Shown here one piece after another: positions 25,215 through 37,990 of a stretch of DNA of 64,000 nt (position 1 is its first letter; every line of letters starts with the position of its first letter). The position numbers and the translations under genes are program-made. The stretch spans positions 18,527,250 to 18,591,249 of the forward strand of contig AP025045.1 of the NCBI GenBank assembly GCA_036186865.1. The letters are read 5' to 3'. Below the pieces are notes generated by a model. The model was not told the origin of the DNA. It searched no databases and was given only the letters and a program-made list of their open reading frames with translations. The DNA comes from Eustoma russellianum (Eukaryota; Streptophyta; Magnoliopsida; Gentianales; Gentianaceae).

Positions 25215-26048
25215 ATGGTGTCATCAATCTGGATCTGGACAACAATTGCAGTTCTTGCTCTTTTGGCTTTCTTCAAGAAACATGTCAAGAACAGCAAGAA
25301 CAAGAAACTGCCTCCATCTCCAAGAGGGCTCCCAATTCTTGGGCATCTCCATTTACTTGGAAAGAATCCACACCATGATTTTCACAAGCTAGCAAAAAAG
25401 CATGGACCTATCATGCACTTGAAATTAGGTTTCGTTGACGCCATTGTTGTTTCATCACCTCATTTAGCTGAGCAGTTCCTCAAGACACATGACCTTGTGT
25501 TCGCGGGCTGTCCTGCTAATGAGGGCGCAAAATATGTCTCGTATGAGCAAAGAAACTTAACATTAGGATAGTATGGATCATACTGGCGTACTATGAGGAA
25601 GCTTTGCACCTTACAACTCCTTAGTAGCATTAAGATCAACTCTTTTCAATCTATGAGTAGACGCGAGCTTTGTTTGCTGGTTGAGTCACTGAAAGAGGCT
25701 TCTCAGGCTCGCGCTAAGGTAAATCTGAGTGCTGCAATTGCGTCTTCAAATGCTGATATGGCTTGTTTGATGGTTTTTGGTAAGAAGTATTCGGAGGATG
25801 ATTTCCACGAAAGGGGCTTTAAATCAGTGATTCAAGAGGGGTTGAAATTAACTGCTAACCCTGGTTTGGGTGAGTTTTTTCCCAACCTTGGCAGGCTTGA
25901 TCTTCAAGGGATCACAAAAAGGTTGAAGGAAATTAGCAAAACTTTTGACAATTTCCTTGAAAAGATTATCCAGGAGCATGAAGAACAAGAAGGGCAACGA
26001 AATTCTCTAACTTCTACCCTTTTGGAACTTTTGAAATCTGGAGACCTC

Positions 26049-26558
26049 TGTTGAAGTTGCATCTGAGATGGAGGTAAGTAGAGAAGCACAATCCAAGTTG
26101 GAGTAGCATTGAAACAAAGGGAACCATTGGATTAACTGAGGAATTGAAGACTAGGATGGTGAAGTTGGTGAGCTGGCAGTTGCATGTGTAGGGAGCTTGG
26201 CTGCCAAGGTCACGTGGGCTGTGAGTGAGCTGAGGTGCGAAGCAGCCTCAAGTGCAAAGGGAGAGCTGGAGAAGAAGACTCCACGCGGGAGTTTTTAAAC
26301 ATGTTGAAATGACCGTATTGCCCTTGTGAGCTGACGGTTGTAATGGTTTAAGTAAGGGTAAAATAGTCATTTTAGTCTTTTGATTTTTCCCTCCTTCGTG
26401 AATTGTATAAAACGGGTATGGCAGTTTCTTCTTTACCCGATTGGTTGTGACCCAAAAATTGGAATCAATTGCATTTTTCCTCTCATTGAAGTTGCAGTTA
26501 TTCAGTTCCTCTTTTGTGCTCTTGATTTCTGCTCTCGTTTGTTGCATCAATTTTGACA
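26049..26558 (+). repeat. 5' LTR of copia B
   Basis: 510 bp, TGTTGAAG...TTTTGACA. The 3' LTR at 32050-32558 is 509 bp with a small number of differences. Confidence 0.93.
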
Positions 26559-28263
26559 TGGTATCAGAGAAACTCTTTCGCTGCTGATTTGCATACTGTG
26601 TTTGGTTTTTCTTTTGATCCTTGATTTATATCATTTGAATTCAATTCAGCCTTTTCTTCGGTCATGGCTTCAACTTCTGGTAGCCAGAAGTCCGGTGGTT
26701 CACAACCAGTTGAAAACACCACCAGCAATCCATATTACCTTCATCCTAGTGATAGTCCGGCGATTATCCTTGCTCAACCTCCATTGAATCCACATAATTT
26801 TCATTCGTGGAGTAGGATGTTCCAGATGGCACTTCTTGTTAAAAATGAGATAGGCTTTATTGACGGCACAATTGAGCAACCAGATGTGACTGATTCGCAG
26901 TATGGTGCGTGGAGGCAGGTCAATTCGATGGTACACTCGTGGATCATGAACAGTGTGATGCCTTCGATTGCTCAGAGCGTAATGTGGTATGATAGTGCGC
27001 AGGAAGTCTGGAACGATTTGAAACGCAGGTATGGCACAGGTGATGCTTTTAGATTATCAGATCTCCTTGAGAATTTTTATTCTGTCAAACAAGAGAGTGA
27101 TTCGGTGAATGACTATTTCACCAAGGTGAAAGTTCTATGGGAAGAGATGATGGTGTTGAGACCTCTTCCTATGTGTGCTTGTCGTGGTTGTACATGTAAC
27201 ATTTGCGTGAGTTTGTTGAAATGGATTATATCATTAAGTTCCTGAAAGGCTTAAACGAAGAGTTTGAACCGGTTAAATCTCAAGTATTTGTAATGTCACC
27301 ATTGCCGAAGATTGATGAGGTGTTTGCAATGGCTTTAAAATACGAAAGGAAGTTAACGGGGATGAGCGTGCAGAACTCTATTAATAACAATCCAACTGCT
27401 CTTATGGTTGAGGATATTACTAAAAACAGTATGGTTGCAGCAGTGAATTCGTATACAGGTAGAGGAGGAAATACTGGTTACAGGAGAGGAAATGGAAGGT
27501 TCTTTCCAGATGGTGGAAAAAGACCGCAGTGCACACATTGTGGCATGATTGGACATGTTGAGCAGAGGTGTTATCGTAAGCATGGTTTTCCTCCTGGATT
27601 CAAGACGAGGAATCAAGTGAATATGTCTTAGGTTGTGAGCAGTGATGGTCAGGCATCACAGATGGAGCAGGGAAGTGGGATGTACCAGGCTCCCTTGCTC
27701 ACACCAGAGCAGACTCAAAGGCTGTTGGCGTTGCTTGCTGTTAATGATGAAGGCAAGAAGGTTCCTGTTCAAGGTCAGATAGCTGGAAGTCAAGGGGCCG
27801 TGATGTCTGCACTCTCAGGTAATGATCAAGGTGAGAGTCACTCTAATAATTTGAACATTTGGATTATAGATTCAGGTGCTACTGATCATATAGCCTGCAG
27901 CCTTAAACTCTTCCAGTCTTATCGTTCTATTGAGCATGTTTCTATCAGATTGCCCAACAATTCCTCAGTTGCAGCCACGCACACGGGAACCGTGGTTGTC
28001 AATCCTCATTTAGTTATTCATAATGTCCTCTTTGTTCCTTCTTTTGCTTATAATCTTTTGTCTCTCAGTAAGTTGTTGTCTATTCTTTCGGTTCTTATTC
28101 AATTCTTGGGAAAATATTGTACCATTCAGGAACGTGCATCCCTGAAGATGATTGGTTCAGCTGAGCAGCACAATGGCTTGTTTTACCTCAGTGGCACTCA
28201 CAGACAGTCCAGTCAAATCTCTTCTTCAGTTAGTTGTCTGTCATCCACAATTCAAACTATTGA

Positions 28264-28359
28264 TTCTTCTATGCTGTGGCATTATAGATTAGGACACCCT
28301 TCTCACTTTCGAATAAAGGAGATTTGCAAAGTAGATGATTCAGTTTATGACTGTAATGA
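28264..28359 (+). repeat. 96-bp direct repeat flanking the hairpin (left)
   Basis: The 96 bases 28264-28359 recur at 29123-29218 on the other side of the hairpin. They encode the start of the pre-integrase region (MLWHYRLGHPSHFRIKE). Confidence 0.9.
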
Positions 28360-29122
28360 ATCAACATAGCCTTTTAACTCCAGTTTCTCTCTGCTAGGAT
28401 AGAAAAGCCCCTGCCCTGTTGTACCTTTAAGGTACCTGAGCAACCTATGAGCATCAAGATACTGGCTCAATTGTTGTACTGCAAATGAAATATCAGGCCT
28501 GGTTATTGTGAGGTACAACAACTTGCCTATTAACCTCCTATAGTTGGACACATCTGATATAAGTGTGGAATCCTTATGTGCCAACTTCACATTTTGCTCC
28601 ATTGGGCTCTTAGCTGGTTTGGCACCCAAAAACCCGCTTGTTCCACCAGCTGCAAGGCATATTTCCTTTGACAGATCATAAGCCCCTCCTGGGACCTTGC
28701 CACCTCAATGCCTAGGAAGTATTTCAAGTCCTTGAAATACTTCCTAGGCATTGAGGAGGCAAGGTCCCAGGGGGGCTTATGATCTGTCAAAGGAAATATG
28801 CCTTGGAGCTGGTGGAACAAGCGGGTTTTTGGGTGCCAAACCAGCTAAGAGCCCAATGGAGCAAAATGTGAAGTTGGCACATAAGGATTCCACACTTATA
28901 TCAGATGTGTCCAACTATAGGAGGTTAATAGGCAAGTTGTTGTACCTCACAATAACCAGGCCTGATATTTCATTTGCAGTACAACAATTGAGCCAGTATC
29001 TTGATGCATCAACTGAATTACATCTGAAAGCAACTCATAGGTTGCTCAGGTACCTTAAAGGTACAGCAGGGCAGGGGCTTTTCTATCCTAGCAGAGGGAA
29101 ACTGGAGTTAAAAGGCTATGTG
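28358..29122. repeat. Large hairpin of the element's own RT-RNase H junction
   Basis: The left arm (28358-28728, antisense) and right arm (28731-29122, sense) are inverted copies of the same segment, which also exists once at its proper place at about 31184-31576. The centre is 'gtatttcaag tc cttgaaatac' around 28729. The left arm lacks about 27 bases present in the right arm and the donor. Both arms share five T near the 'gcggg' motif where the donor has six, so the arms arose in one event rather than independently. Confidence 0.92.
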
Positions 29123-30017
29123 TTCTTCTATGCTGTGGCATTATAGATTAGGACACCCTTCTCACTTTCGAATAAAGGAGATTTGCAAAGTAGATGATTC
29201 AGTTTATGACTGTAATGATGCTCATATCTGTACAATATGCCCTTTGGCAAAATTGAAGAAAAATAGCTTTCCTGTTTCTGTGTCTGTTTCCAAATCCCCC
29301 TTTGATCTTATACACGTTGATATTTGGGGTCCATACAAACACCCTACTGTACATAGTCATCGTTACTTCTTAACCATCGTTGATGATCACACAAGATATA
29401 CTTGGGTGTATCTGTTGAAACAAAAGTCAGAAGCTAGACGTGTCATTGAGAGCTTTTGGCACTATGTCAACACACAATTCTCCAAAAACATCAAGTGCGT
29501 GAGAACAGATAATGGCCTTGAATTTAAAATGGACCAATTCTTTATGGCTAAAGGCATTATCCACCATACGTCATGTGTATATACTCCACAACAAAATGGA
29601 GTGGTAGAGAGAAAACACCAGCATATACTCAATGTGGCACGGGCACTGCGATTTCAAGCCAACATACCCATACCATACTGGGGATATTGTGTTCAGCATG
29701 CTGTTCATCTTATAAACATCATTCCCACTCCACTTCTTAAACAACAAACACCCTATCAGTGCCTGTACAATATACCCCCATCCTATCAGAACTTAAAAAT
29801 TTTTGGTTGCTTGGCTTTTGCTGGCAACGTGTCTCCTCACAAAACCAAATTTGACCCAAGAAGCATGCCATGTGTATACCTGGGCCTGCCTTATCATACC
29901 AAAGGCTTCACTCTTCTCAACCTATCGACTAAGGATGTCTTTGTCTCAAGGGATGTCCAGTTTCATGAGTTTGTCTTTCCTTTCCAGTCATCCTTTTCTT
30001 CTTCGTCCAGTGCACCC

Positions 30018-30119
30018 TTGCCTACAGAAGTCCAAGCTTCTTTTCCTTCCTGCACTTCTGAGTCACCCCTGCCTACAGTAGTCCAAGCTTCTTTTCCTTC
30101 CTGCACTTCTGAGTCACCA
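30018..30119 (+). repeat. 51-bp tandem duplication in the copia B linker
   Basis: Two in-frame copies of a 17-residue segment (PTEVQASFPSCTSESP-like) in the Ser/Pro-rich linker between integrase and reverse transcriptase, 30018-30068 and 30069-30119. Confidence 0.85.
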
Positions 30120-32049
30120 CATTCTGATTCTGTCCCAGCACCCTTCACGTCTCCTTCCAATCCCATGCCTAGTCTTAATTCATCTGAGACTTCACCCCCT
30201 TCAGAATCATCCTCCGTTGTTCCTGCCATGGAGGTGTCTCCTGTGACTCATCAGCCCTGCACTGGTCTTGAGGTGCATCTGCCTCCCATTTTCCCTGATA
30301 CTTCTGACTCATCCAAATCAAAGCGTACCAGACATCCACCTAGATACCTGCAAGAGTATTATTGTAATCTCCTTACTGGTGCTTCCTCATCTTCTGATCT
30401 CTCATAAAGCCACTCCACTCTATATCCTATTGAAAACTATCTGTCTTATGACTCATTAGCAACTAACTATAAATCATATGCTCTCAATATTAGTGTGCAA
30501 CAGGAACCAAGGTCATACCAAGAGGCAGCCAACATTGCTCATTGGCAGAAGGCAATGCAGCTGGAGTTAGCTGCACTTGAGGCCAACCATACCTGGTCCC
30601 TGGTTCCCTTACCTGCTGGGAAGACACCAATTGGGTGTAGATGGGTCTATAAGGTTAAGTATAGACCAGATGGCCGTGTTGAGAGGTATAATGCCCGTCT
30701 TGTGGCAAAAGGGTACACCCAGCAACTGGGAATTGATTATACGGATACGTTCTCACCTGTAGCCAAACTCACCACTGTGAGGTTACTTTTGGCCGTGGCT
30801 TCTATACGTAATTGGCATATACATCAGATAGACGTCAACAATGCATTCTTACATGGTGAGCTTACTCAAGAGATCTACATGTCTCTGCCTGATGGAGTTC
30901 CTGCACCTGCACCAAACACAGTATGCAAGCTGCACAAATCCCTTTATGGCCTAAAGCAGGCTAGTCGGGAATGGAACATCAAGCTTACGCAGTTTTTACT
31001 TAGCCAGGGTTGTATCCAATCCAAACATGATCACACCATGTTCACCCAAAGGACATCAGATGCTTTCTTGGTTCTTCTAGTTTACGTTGATGACATTATA
31101 GTGGCTAGCAACTTCATTTCCTTGATCACTCAGTTGAAACAGTCTTTACATCGAGCCTTCCAGATCAAGGACTTAGGTCCCTTGAAATACTTCCTAGGCA
31201 TTGAGGTGGCAAGGTCCCAGGGGGGCTTATGATCTGTCAAAGGAAATATGCCTTGGAGCTGGTGGAACAAGCGGGTTTTTTGGGTGCCAAACCAGCTAAG
31301 AGCCCAATGGAGCAAATGTGAAGTTGGCACATAAGGATTCCACACTTATATCAGATGTGTCCAACTATTGGAGGTTAATAGGCAAGTTGTTGTACCTCAT
31401 AATAACCAGGCCTGATATTTCATTTGCAGTACAACAATTGAGCCAGTATCTTGATGCACCAACTGAATTACATCTGAAAGCAACTCATAGGTTGCTCAGG
31501 TACCTTAAAGGTACAGCAGGGCAGGGGCTTATCTATCCTAGCAGAGGGAAACTGGAGTTAAAAGGCTATGTTGATTCTGATTGGGCAGGCTGTGTGGAGT
31601 CTAGGAGATCAGTTACGGGGTACTGTATGTTCCTTGGTGATTCATTGATATCGTGGAAGGCCAAAAAGCAGAGCACAGTGTCCAGATCTTCGTCTGAAGC
31701 CGAATACAGAGCCTTAGCGTTGGCAACTTGTGAGGTGCAGTTGCTTCTGTATTTGTCAGATGATTTGGGTGTAAGTCATTCCAGACCTATTGAGTTATTT
31801 TATGACAACAAAAGCGCAATCTATATAGTTGAAAATCCTGTATTTCACGAAAGAACAAAGCATATAGAAATAGATTGTCATGTGGTGAGGGACAAATTTC
31901 AACAAGGTGTGATCATTCCTATGCCAATCAAGACGGAGCATCAGTTGGCAGACGTATTTACCAAAGCACTTGATTCAGCAACACTTCAGAGCCTGACTTC
32001 TAGTATGGGTGTGTGCAACTTGTTTAAGGCGTCAGGTCTGAGGGGGGGG

Positions 32050-32558
32050 TGTTGAAGTTGCATCTGAGATGGAGGTAAGTAGAGAAGCACAATCCAAGTT
32101 GGAGTAGCATTGAAACAAAGGGAACCGTTGGATTAACTGAGGAATTGAAGACTAGGACGGTGAAGTTGGTGAGCTGGCAGTTGCGTGTGTAGGGAGCTTG
32201 GCTGCCAAGGTCACGTGGGCTGTGAGTGAGCTGAGGTGCGAAGCAGCCTCAAGTGCAAAGGGAGAGCTGGAGAAGAAGACTCCCCGCGGGAGTTTTTAAA
32301 CATGTTGAAATGACCGTATTGCCCTTGTGACTGACGGTTGTAATGGTTTAAGTAAGGGTAAAATAGTCATTTTAGTCTTTTGATTTTTTCCTCCTTCGTG
32401 AATTGTATAAAATGGGTATGGCAGTTTCTTCTTTACCGGATTTGTTGTGACCCAAAAATTGGAATCAATTGCATTTTTCCTCTCATTGAAGTTGCAGTTA
32501 TTCAGTTCCTCTTTTGTGCTCTTGATTTCTGCTCTCGTTTGTTGCATCAATTTTGACA
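32050..32558 (+). repeat. 3' LTR of copia B
   Basis: 509 bp; pairs with 26049-26558. It is followed directly by the ACCTC duplication and the rest of exon 1 of P450 copy 3. Confidence 0.93.
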
Positions 32559-33036
32559 ACCTCGATTTCCCATTTGATCTCCGCCATGTTAAAGCCATCA
32601 TGTTGGCGAGTCAATTTGCCTCTTTTTTACTGCATGAAATGCAAGCAAAAATGTGGCACGTTTCGTTTATGGATTTTTTTTCGCTTATACGATATCTCAA
32701 AAAAATTTGTTTCATAAAAATCTTAGAGAAGTAGAAAACTTGATTGCCGGAGAGATGAAGAAATAATAATCAATTTTCGTTGTTGCACCAACATTATTTC
32801 TTCTTTTTATTCATTCTGACAATGAAATTATAAACAGTACTAGCACCCTGTCGGATGCCTTGTAGTTACTTTTGCTACAAAAGATGTGTGCTTTCCGTAG
32901 GTCTTTCTGCCTTTCATGTGCACTAGATTGAAAAATGGTTTCTTGTGTCCTTGCTAGAAATTTTAAGCCCCTCTAGGACCAATAACATTCACAATTATAA
33001 TTATCTATTTCATCTCAGTGGTTGTACAAATGTCTT

Positions 33037-33596
33037 TGTCAAAATCTTTGATATGAGGAAACAAAGATGCAAACGAACAAATTGCAATGTTGCTGATGAG
33101 ATCAGAGAGAAGAAAGCAATGCTCAGAGCCTTGGATGAAAGAATTGAAGAAATGAACTTCTCACTTCAAACCTCAGTTTACAACGTTTAAGTACAGAAAA
33201 GAAAAAGAAACTAACTTCTGAAATTACAAGAATGTCCTTTCTTTACAAAGCTAAAACAAAATAACCGTAGGGTCATTCTCGTCTTTTTACTCCTTTTTAA
33301 ACTACTTCCCGCCATCTTCTTGCTTGAGCATTAGTTGCAGCAGCACTGCTGCATTCCGCTTGGCTTCATCCAACTGATCACGTGGATCCAGACATCCCAT
33401 CTCAGTTGTTCCTCCTCAACTTCAATTCCCGATCACGCTAGGATCCACTGCATCCACGTTCTTGCTCTTTCGCATTGATTTCGTAGGTGTTTGTTGAAAT
33501 GCCTAAAGTGTTCGACGAATTTACACTTCTTCAGCTTCGTCCTTCAACTTTCCTTCATTCCTGCATCTTAGCTCCTTCACCATATTACTTTCAACA
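33037..33596 (-). repeat. 3' LTR of copia C
   Basis: 560 bp. The last open frame of the element runs from RNase H into this LTR. Confidence 0.92.
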
Positions 33597-36500
33597 CCCC
33601 CTCTCAAGCCCAGCTTGGAGTAAATATTGCACACCCCAAACGCTGCTGTTAACTCAGCTACCCTTTTTGCATCCAGCGCTTTTGTAAATACATCAGCCAG
33701 CTGCAAATCAGTACGAATGGGCATCAACTTGATCCTCCCTTCTTGTACCTTATCCCGGACAATGTGACAGTCTATTTCGATGTGTTTTGTCCTCTCATGA
33801 AACACAAGATTCTCAGCTATATGTATGACACTTTTACTGTCACAAAAAACTTCTACAGGCATCTGATCATCCAGCCCAAGATCTGCTATTAAACACAGCA
33901 ACCACTGTACTTCGCAAGTGAGACTTGCCATCGCCCTATACTCCGCCTCTGCAGAAGACTTAGAAACCGTATTCTGCTTCTTTGCCTTCCATGAAATCAA
34001 GGCACTACCAAGGAACACACAAAAACCAGTAATGGACCTCCTAGTTTCAGAACAACCACCCCAATCTGAATCTACGAAGGCCTTGAGTTTCAAATCTGTC
34101 TTGCAAGGAAACATCAATCCCTGTCCTACGCTTCCCTTTAGGTATCTTAACAACCTGTGGGCTGCTCTCAAATGATTAACAGTCGGGCAATCTAAGAATT
34201 GACTGAGCTGTTGGACTGCAAACAAAATGTCTGCCCTAGTTATAGTCAAGTATGTCAACTGCCCTATTAAACTTCTATAACTAAATACTTCAGACGCTAA
34301 TGCTGAATCATTGTGTAGAAGCTTTGTATTCATCTCCATAGGACTTTTGGCCGGCTTTGAATCCAGAAACCTCGTATGCTCAAGCAATTCTAGGACATAC
34401 TTCCTCTGATTAATCACTAACCCCCTCTGTGACCTAGCTACTTCGATACCTAAGAAGTACCAAAGGTCACCCAAATCCTTAATTTTGAAGGTTGAGTGAA
34501 GCTGAGCTTTAACTTGTTGAATGGGTGCCATCTCAGAGCATGTCATGACAATGTCATCCACATATACCAACAAAATGAGTCTAGTCTGGAGTTACCTTTT
34601 GAAACAGAGTGTCGTCAGTTCTGGACTGCACAAAACCTGAGGATAGAAGGAACTGAGTCAGCTTAGAATTCCATTCCCTACTAGCTTGCTTCAACCCATA
34701 CAATGACTTTCTCAACCTACACACCATGTTCGGATGAGAAAGCTTCACTCCAGGTGGTGGTATCATATAGATTTCTTCATGGAGATCTCCATGAAGAAAG
34801 GCATTATTAACATCCAATTGCTGCAAAAACCATCCTTTACTGGCTGCCAAGGCAAGGATCACTCTGATAGTGGTCATCTTAGCTACCGGAGAGAAAGTGT
34901 CTTGGTAATCAACTCCATATTATTTGGTGTATCCCTTTGCCACTAACCTTGCCTTGTATCTCTCCACACTTCCATCAGGTTTATACTTAATCTTTTAAAC
35001 CCATCTGCAGCCAATGGGACTTACGTGGAGATCTGGATGTTGAGGGTATAGGCAAACAATTATCAATGGATGAGATAGTTTGAGGTAACACATCAGAGGG
35101 CAAGGAGGGAGACTCTTGATCATGAGTCTCAGGAGACTGGCTTGTGCCTTCAAGTGATGATGCATTGTCATGTATACTTTCATAATGAGATGGCTGCATT
35201 GGGGACGACTGAGATTGAACTGGAGGTTTGAATGGCCTGCTGATGATGGTAATACATGAGAATCATGCATAGCAGGCACGTTATACGGCTGAATAGGAGT
35301 TGGGAGAGTAGGCATGTTGTGTGGCCGGTGGGAATCTGAGGCAGATTGAGTCTTGAAGGGAAATATGTGCTCACAAAATTGAACATCTCTAGAAATCAAT
35401 ATATTCTTTGCATCTAAGTCCTGAAGTATATACCCCTTGGACGTGTTTGACACACCAAGAAATACACAACGTTTGGATCTTGGGGAGAATTTTGATTTAT
35501 GTGGACTGTGGTCTAGAGCAAAGGGCAAGAATCCAAATACCCTCAAGTTATGATATACTGGAGGCTTGTTGTAGAGGATTTCCAATGGGGTCTTGAGGCT
35601 TATGGTTGGTGAAGGGTTGATATTAATCAAATACACTGCATGTTGGACAAAATACCCCCAGAATCTAGTAGGCATATCAGATTGGATTTTCAGGGCTCTA
35701 GCCACACATAGAATGTGTTGTTGCTTTCTCTCAACAAGACCATTTTTTTGTGGGGTATACACGCATGATGTTTGGTGACCTATTACATTGGAGTTATAAA
35801 ACGAAGGCATTTTAAATTCGAGTCCATTATCTGATCGAATAGCTTTGATTTTGACACCAAACTGAACGTCAACAAAAGCACAAAAGTTCTGTAGAATAGA
35901 CTTTACTTCAGATTTATGTTTCATCAAATGGATCCAACAAAATCTTGTATGGTCATCAACGATAGTTAGAAAGAACCGTTCATTGTGTATAGTGGGGCTT
36001 TTATACAGACCCCAAATGTCTATCTGGATCAAGGAAAAAACAGAAGAAGTAACAGAGGTGGAAATGAGAACGGGATTCCTTTTTTGTTTGGCAAGAGGAC
36101 ACACGCTACATGGTATAGGGACACTTGAATATGAAACAACAGGATCTAGTTTATGAACATCCTTAATCCTTGAATGGGATATATGCCCCAGTCTTGAATG
36201 CCATAGTGAACTACTCAAGTCTGCAGCAGTATGAATGTTTGAAGAAAAGGGACTGGTGCTGTACACGGGATAGCTTGTGTCAGTCATCAAGCAGAACTTG
36301 TGTGAGGTGATTAATTTGTATAGCCCTTGGATAGCCTTAGCTGAACCAATCATCTTCATGCTCTTCTGCTCATATAGAACACAGAAGTCATTATAGAAGG
36401 TCACATTGATTTCATTTGTACTGGTTAATTTGCTGAGAGAAATGAGGTTAAAAGAAAAGGATGGTATACAGAACACATTGGTAAGGACAAGGTGAGGAGT

Positions 36501-37904
36501 AATGGTCACTGTGCCAGTGTGGGTGACTTCAACAAGGCTGCCATCAGGCAACTTGACTTTCAGGTTTGATGCAACAGAGTACGAATCAAAAAGGTCAAGG
36601 GAGCAAGCAATATGATCAGTGACACCTGAATCTAAAACTCACGCATTAAAGTGCTTGTTTGATACATTACCTGACAACTTACCATTGGTGCCCTGCTGCT
36701 GAGCGGACATTACATCACGCTCTCCAGATTGATCCCTCTGTCCTCTTAGTTGATGCTCTTGCAACATATGCATCAACTGACTGTACTGATCTGAAGTCAA
36801 TGCTGGCACCATGTGCTGTCCCTTTCCATGGACATCATGTGTTCCTCCTTCTCCATTCATACGTCCCATATCACCTTTTTCCTCAGATTTCTCCTCATAA
36901 CCAACACAATTAACCTGCCCATTAGGCTTATATCCAGCAGGATATCCATGTAATTTATAGCACCGTTCCATGATATGGCCTGTAGCACCACAATGCGTAC
37001 AAATTGGCCTCCGGTTGCTGTCTGTTCCATACCTTTGAGGATTAACTCCTCCTTTCTTGTTACCCCCAAATCCTCCTCTGGACTTGAAGCCTCCAGAAGG
37101 CTGAGCTGCCTTTTGTGATTTTCTACCAAATCCACCCTGACCATTCGGTTGAGAACGTTAACCTCCCACGTTCTAAACCGTTGGTGCACCATTATTAAGA
37201 CTCTGTTGATTTCCATATGTCACCTTCCTCTCAAATTTCACAGCCATAGCAAACGCTGAATTCACATCCGGCAGCGGGCTCATAAGCAATATCTGAGACT
37301 TAACAGCCTCAAAGTCCTCAGACAATCCTTTCAAAAACTTAATGACAAAATCATTTTTCACAAACTTGGTTACTTGATTGGATATATTACATGTGCATCT
37401 ACCACAATCACACGAAGGCATGGATTTCAAAACAGTTAACTCTTCCCATATGATCTTTAATTTCGTGTAATAATCCGTAACAGACATATTATCCTACTTA
37501 ACACCATAGAATTCTTTTTGCAAATCTGACAATCTAAATGAGTCTATATTACCATACCTGAGCTTTAAGTCCTTCCAAATATCCTTCGCATCATCTATCC
37601 ACATGATGCTCTGAGCAATCGAAGGAACCACGGAGTTGATTATCCAAGACACCACCATGTTGTTAGCCTTGGTCCAGGCCGAAAACTTGCGGTCATCTCC
37701 TTCTGGCTTCTTAACAGATCCATCCACCAAACCTAGTTTGTTCTTGGATTCCAAAGCGCGTCTAATCGTTCTACTCCAATAGTGGTAATTATGTGAATCA
37801 AGAAGAGGCTGAGCAATCACGAGTGACGGACTGTCACTCGGATGAACATATAAAGGATCCTCAAATGGATCAACCGGTACTACACTGACTGAAGTTGATG
37901 CCAT
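33597..37904 (-). pseudogene. Copia C gag-pol remnant (multiply broken)
   Basis: Read on the minus strand. Gag starts at 37904 (YVHPSDSPSLVIAQPLL) and meets an in-frame TAG at about 37494. It continues to two further stops near 37170-37155. The zinc knuckle CTHCGATGHIMERC is near 36970. A stop replaces the Trp before the protease (near 36640). The integrase region is 36551-34995 (IDIWGLYKSPT, DNGLEF, ERKQQH), with a deletion that joins the linker straight to PIGCRWV and removes the start of reverse transcriptase. A TAA lies near 34921, and a stop plus frameshift near 34580 just before YVDD. RNase H (DSDWGGC, SAEAEYRAMA) is open at 34573-33521. Confidence 0.92.
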
Positions 37905-37990
37905 ACTTCAACTAATCAAATCAGTGAATCGAGCAAGAAATCGAATAGCGCAGATTGCGTGATTAGATCAAGACTCACGCTCTGATACCA

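Larger units (their letters stand above)
26664..32055 (+). pseudogene. Copia B gag-pol remnant (multiply broken)
   Basis: Gag starts at 26664 (YYLHPSDSPAIILAQPPL). A small deletion and frameshift lie near 27200. A zinc knuckle CTHCGMIGHVEQRC is near 27530, then a TAG at 27629-27631, and a protease DSGATDH near 27870. The hairpin insertion splits the frame at 28358. Integrase and linker run from 29118 to an in-frame TAA at 30405-30407 (VDIWGPY, ERKHQH). Reverse transcriptase is 30495-31232 with YVDD near 31085. A missing G in the run 31220-31225 breaks the frame, and a missing A near 31315 breaks it again. RNase H follows (DSDWAGC, SSEAEYRALA) and ends at 32055. The order of domains is standard copia, and this copy cannot make its own proteins. 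Confidence 0.92.
26049..32558 (+). mobile_element. Ty1/copia retrotransposon B, in exon 1 of copy 3
   Basis: Complete element of 6510 bp with LTRs 26049-26558 and 32050-32558 (TG...CA), a TGGTATCAGAGA primer site at 26559, a G-rich polypurine tract at 32042-32049, and a 5-bp duplication ACCTC at 26044-26048 and 32559-32563. By eye the LTRs differ at roughly eight or nine bases and one single-base indel, so it is older than copia A. It is longer than usual because of a hairpin insertion at 28358-29122. Confidence 0.95.

Noticed and set aside
28345..28820. Minus-strand open frames with RNase H-like sequence
   Set aside because: They are the antisense arm of the hairpin in copia B, not a separate gene.
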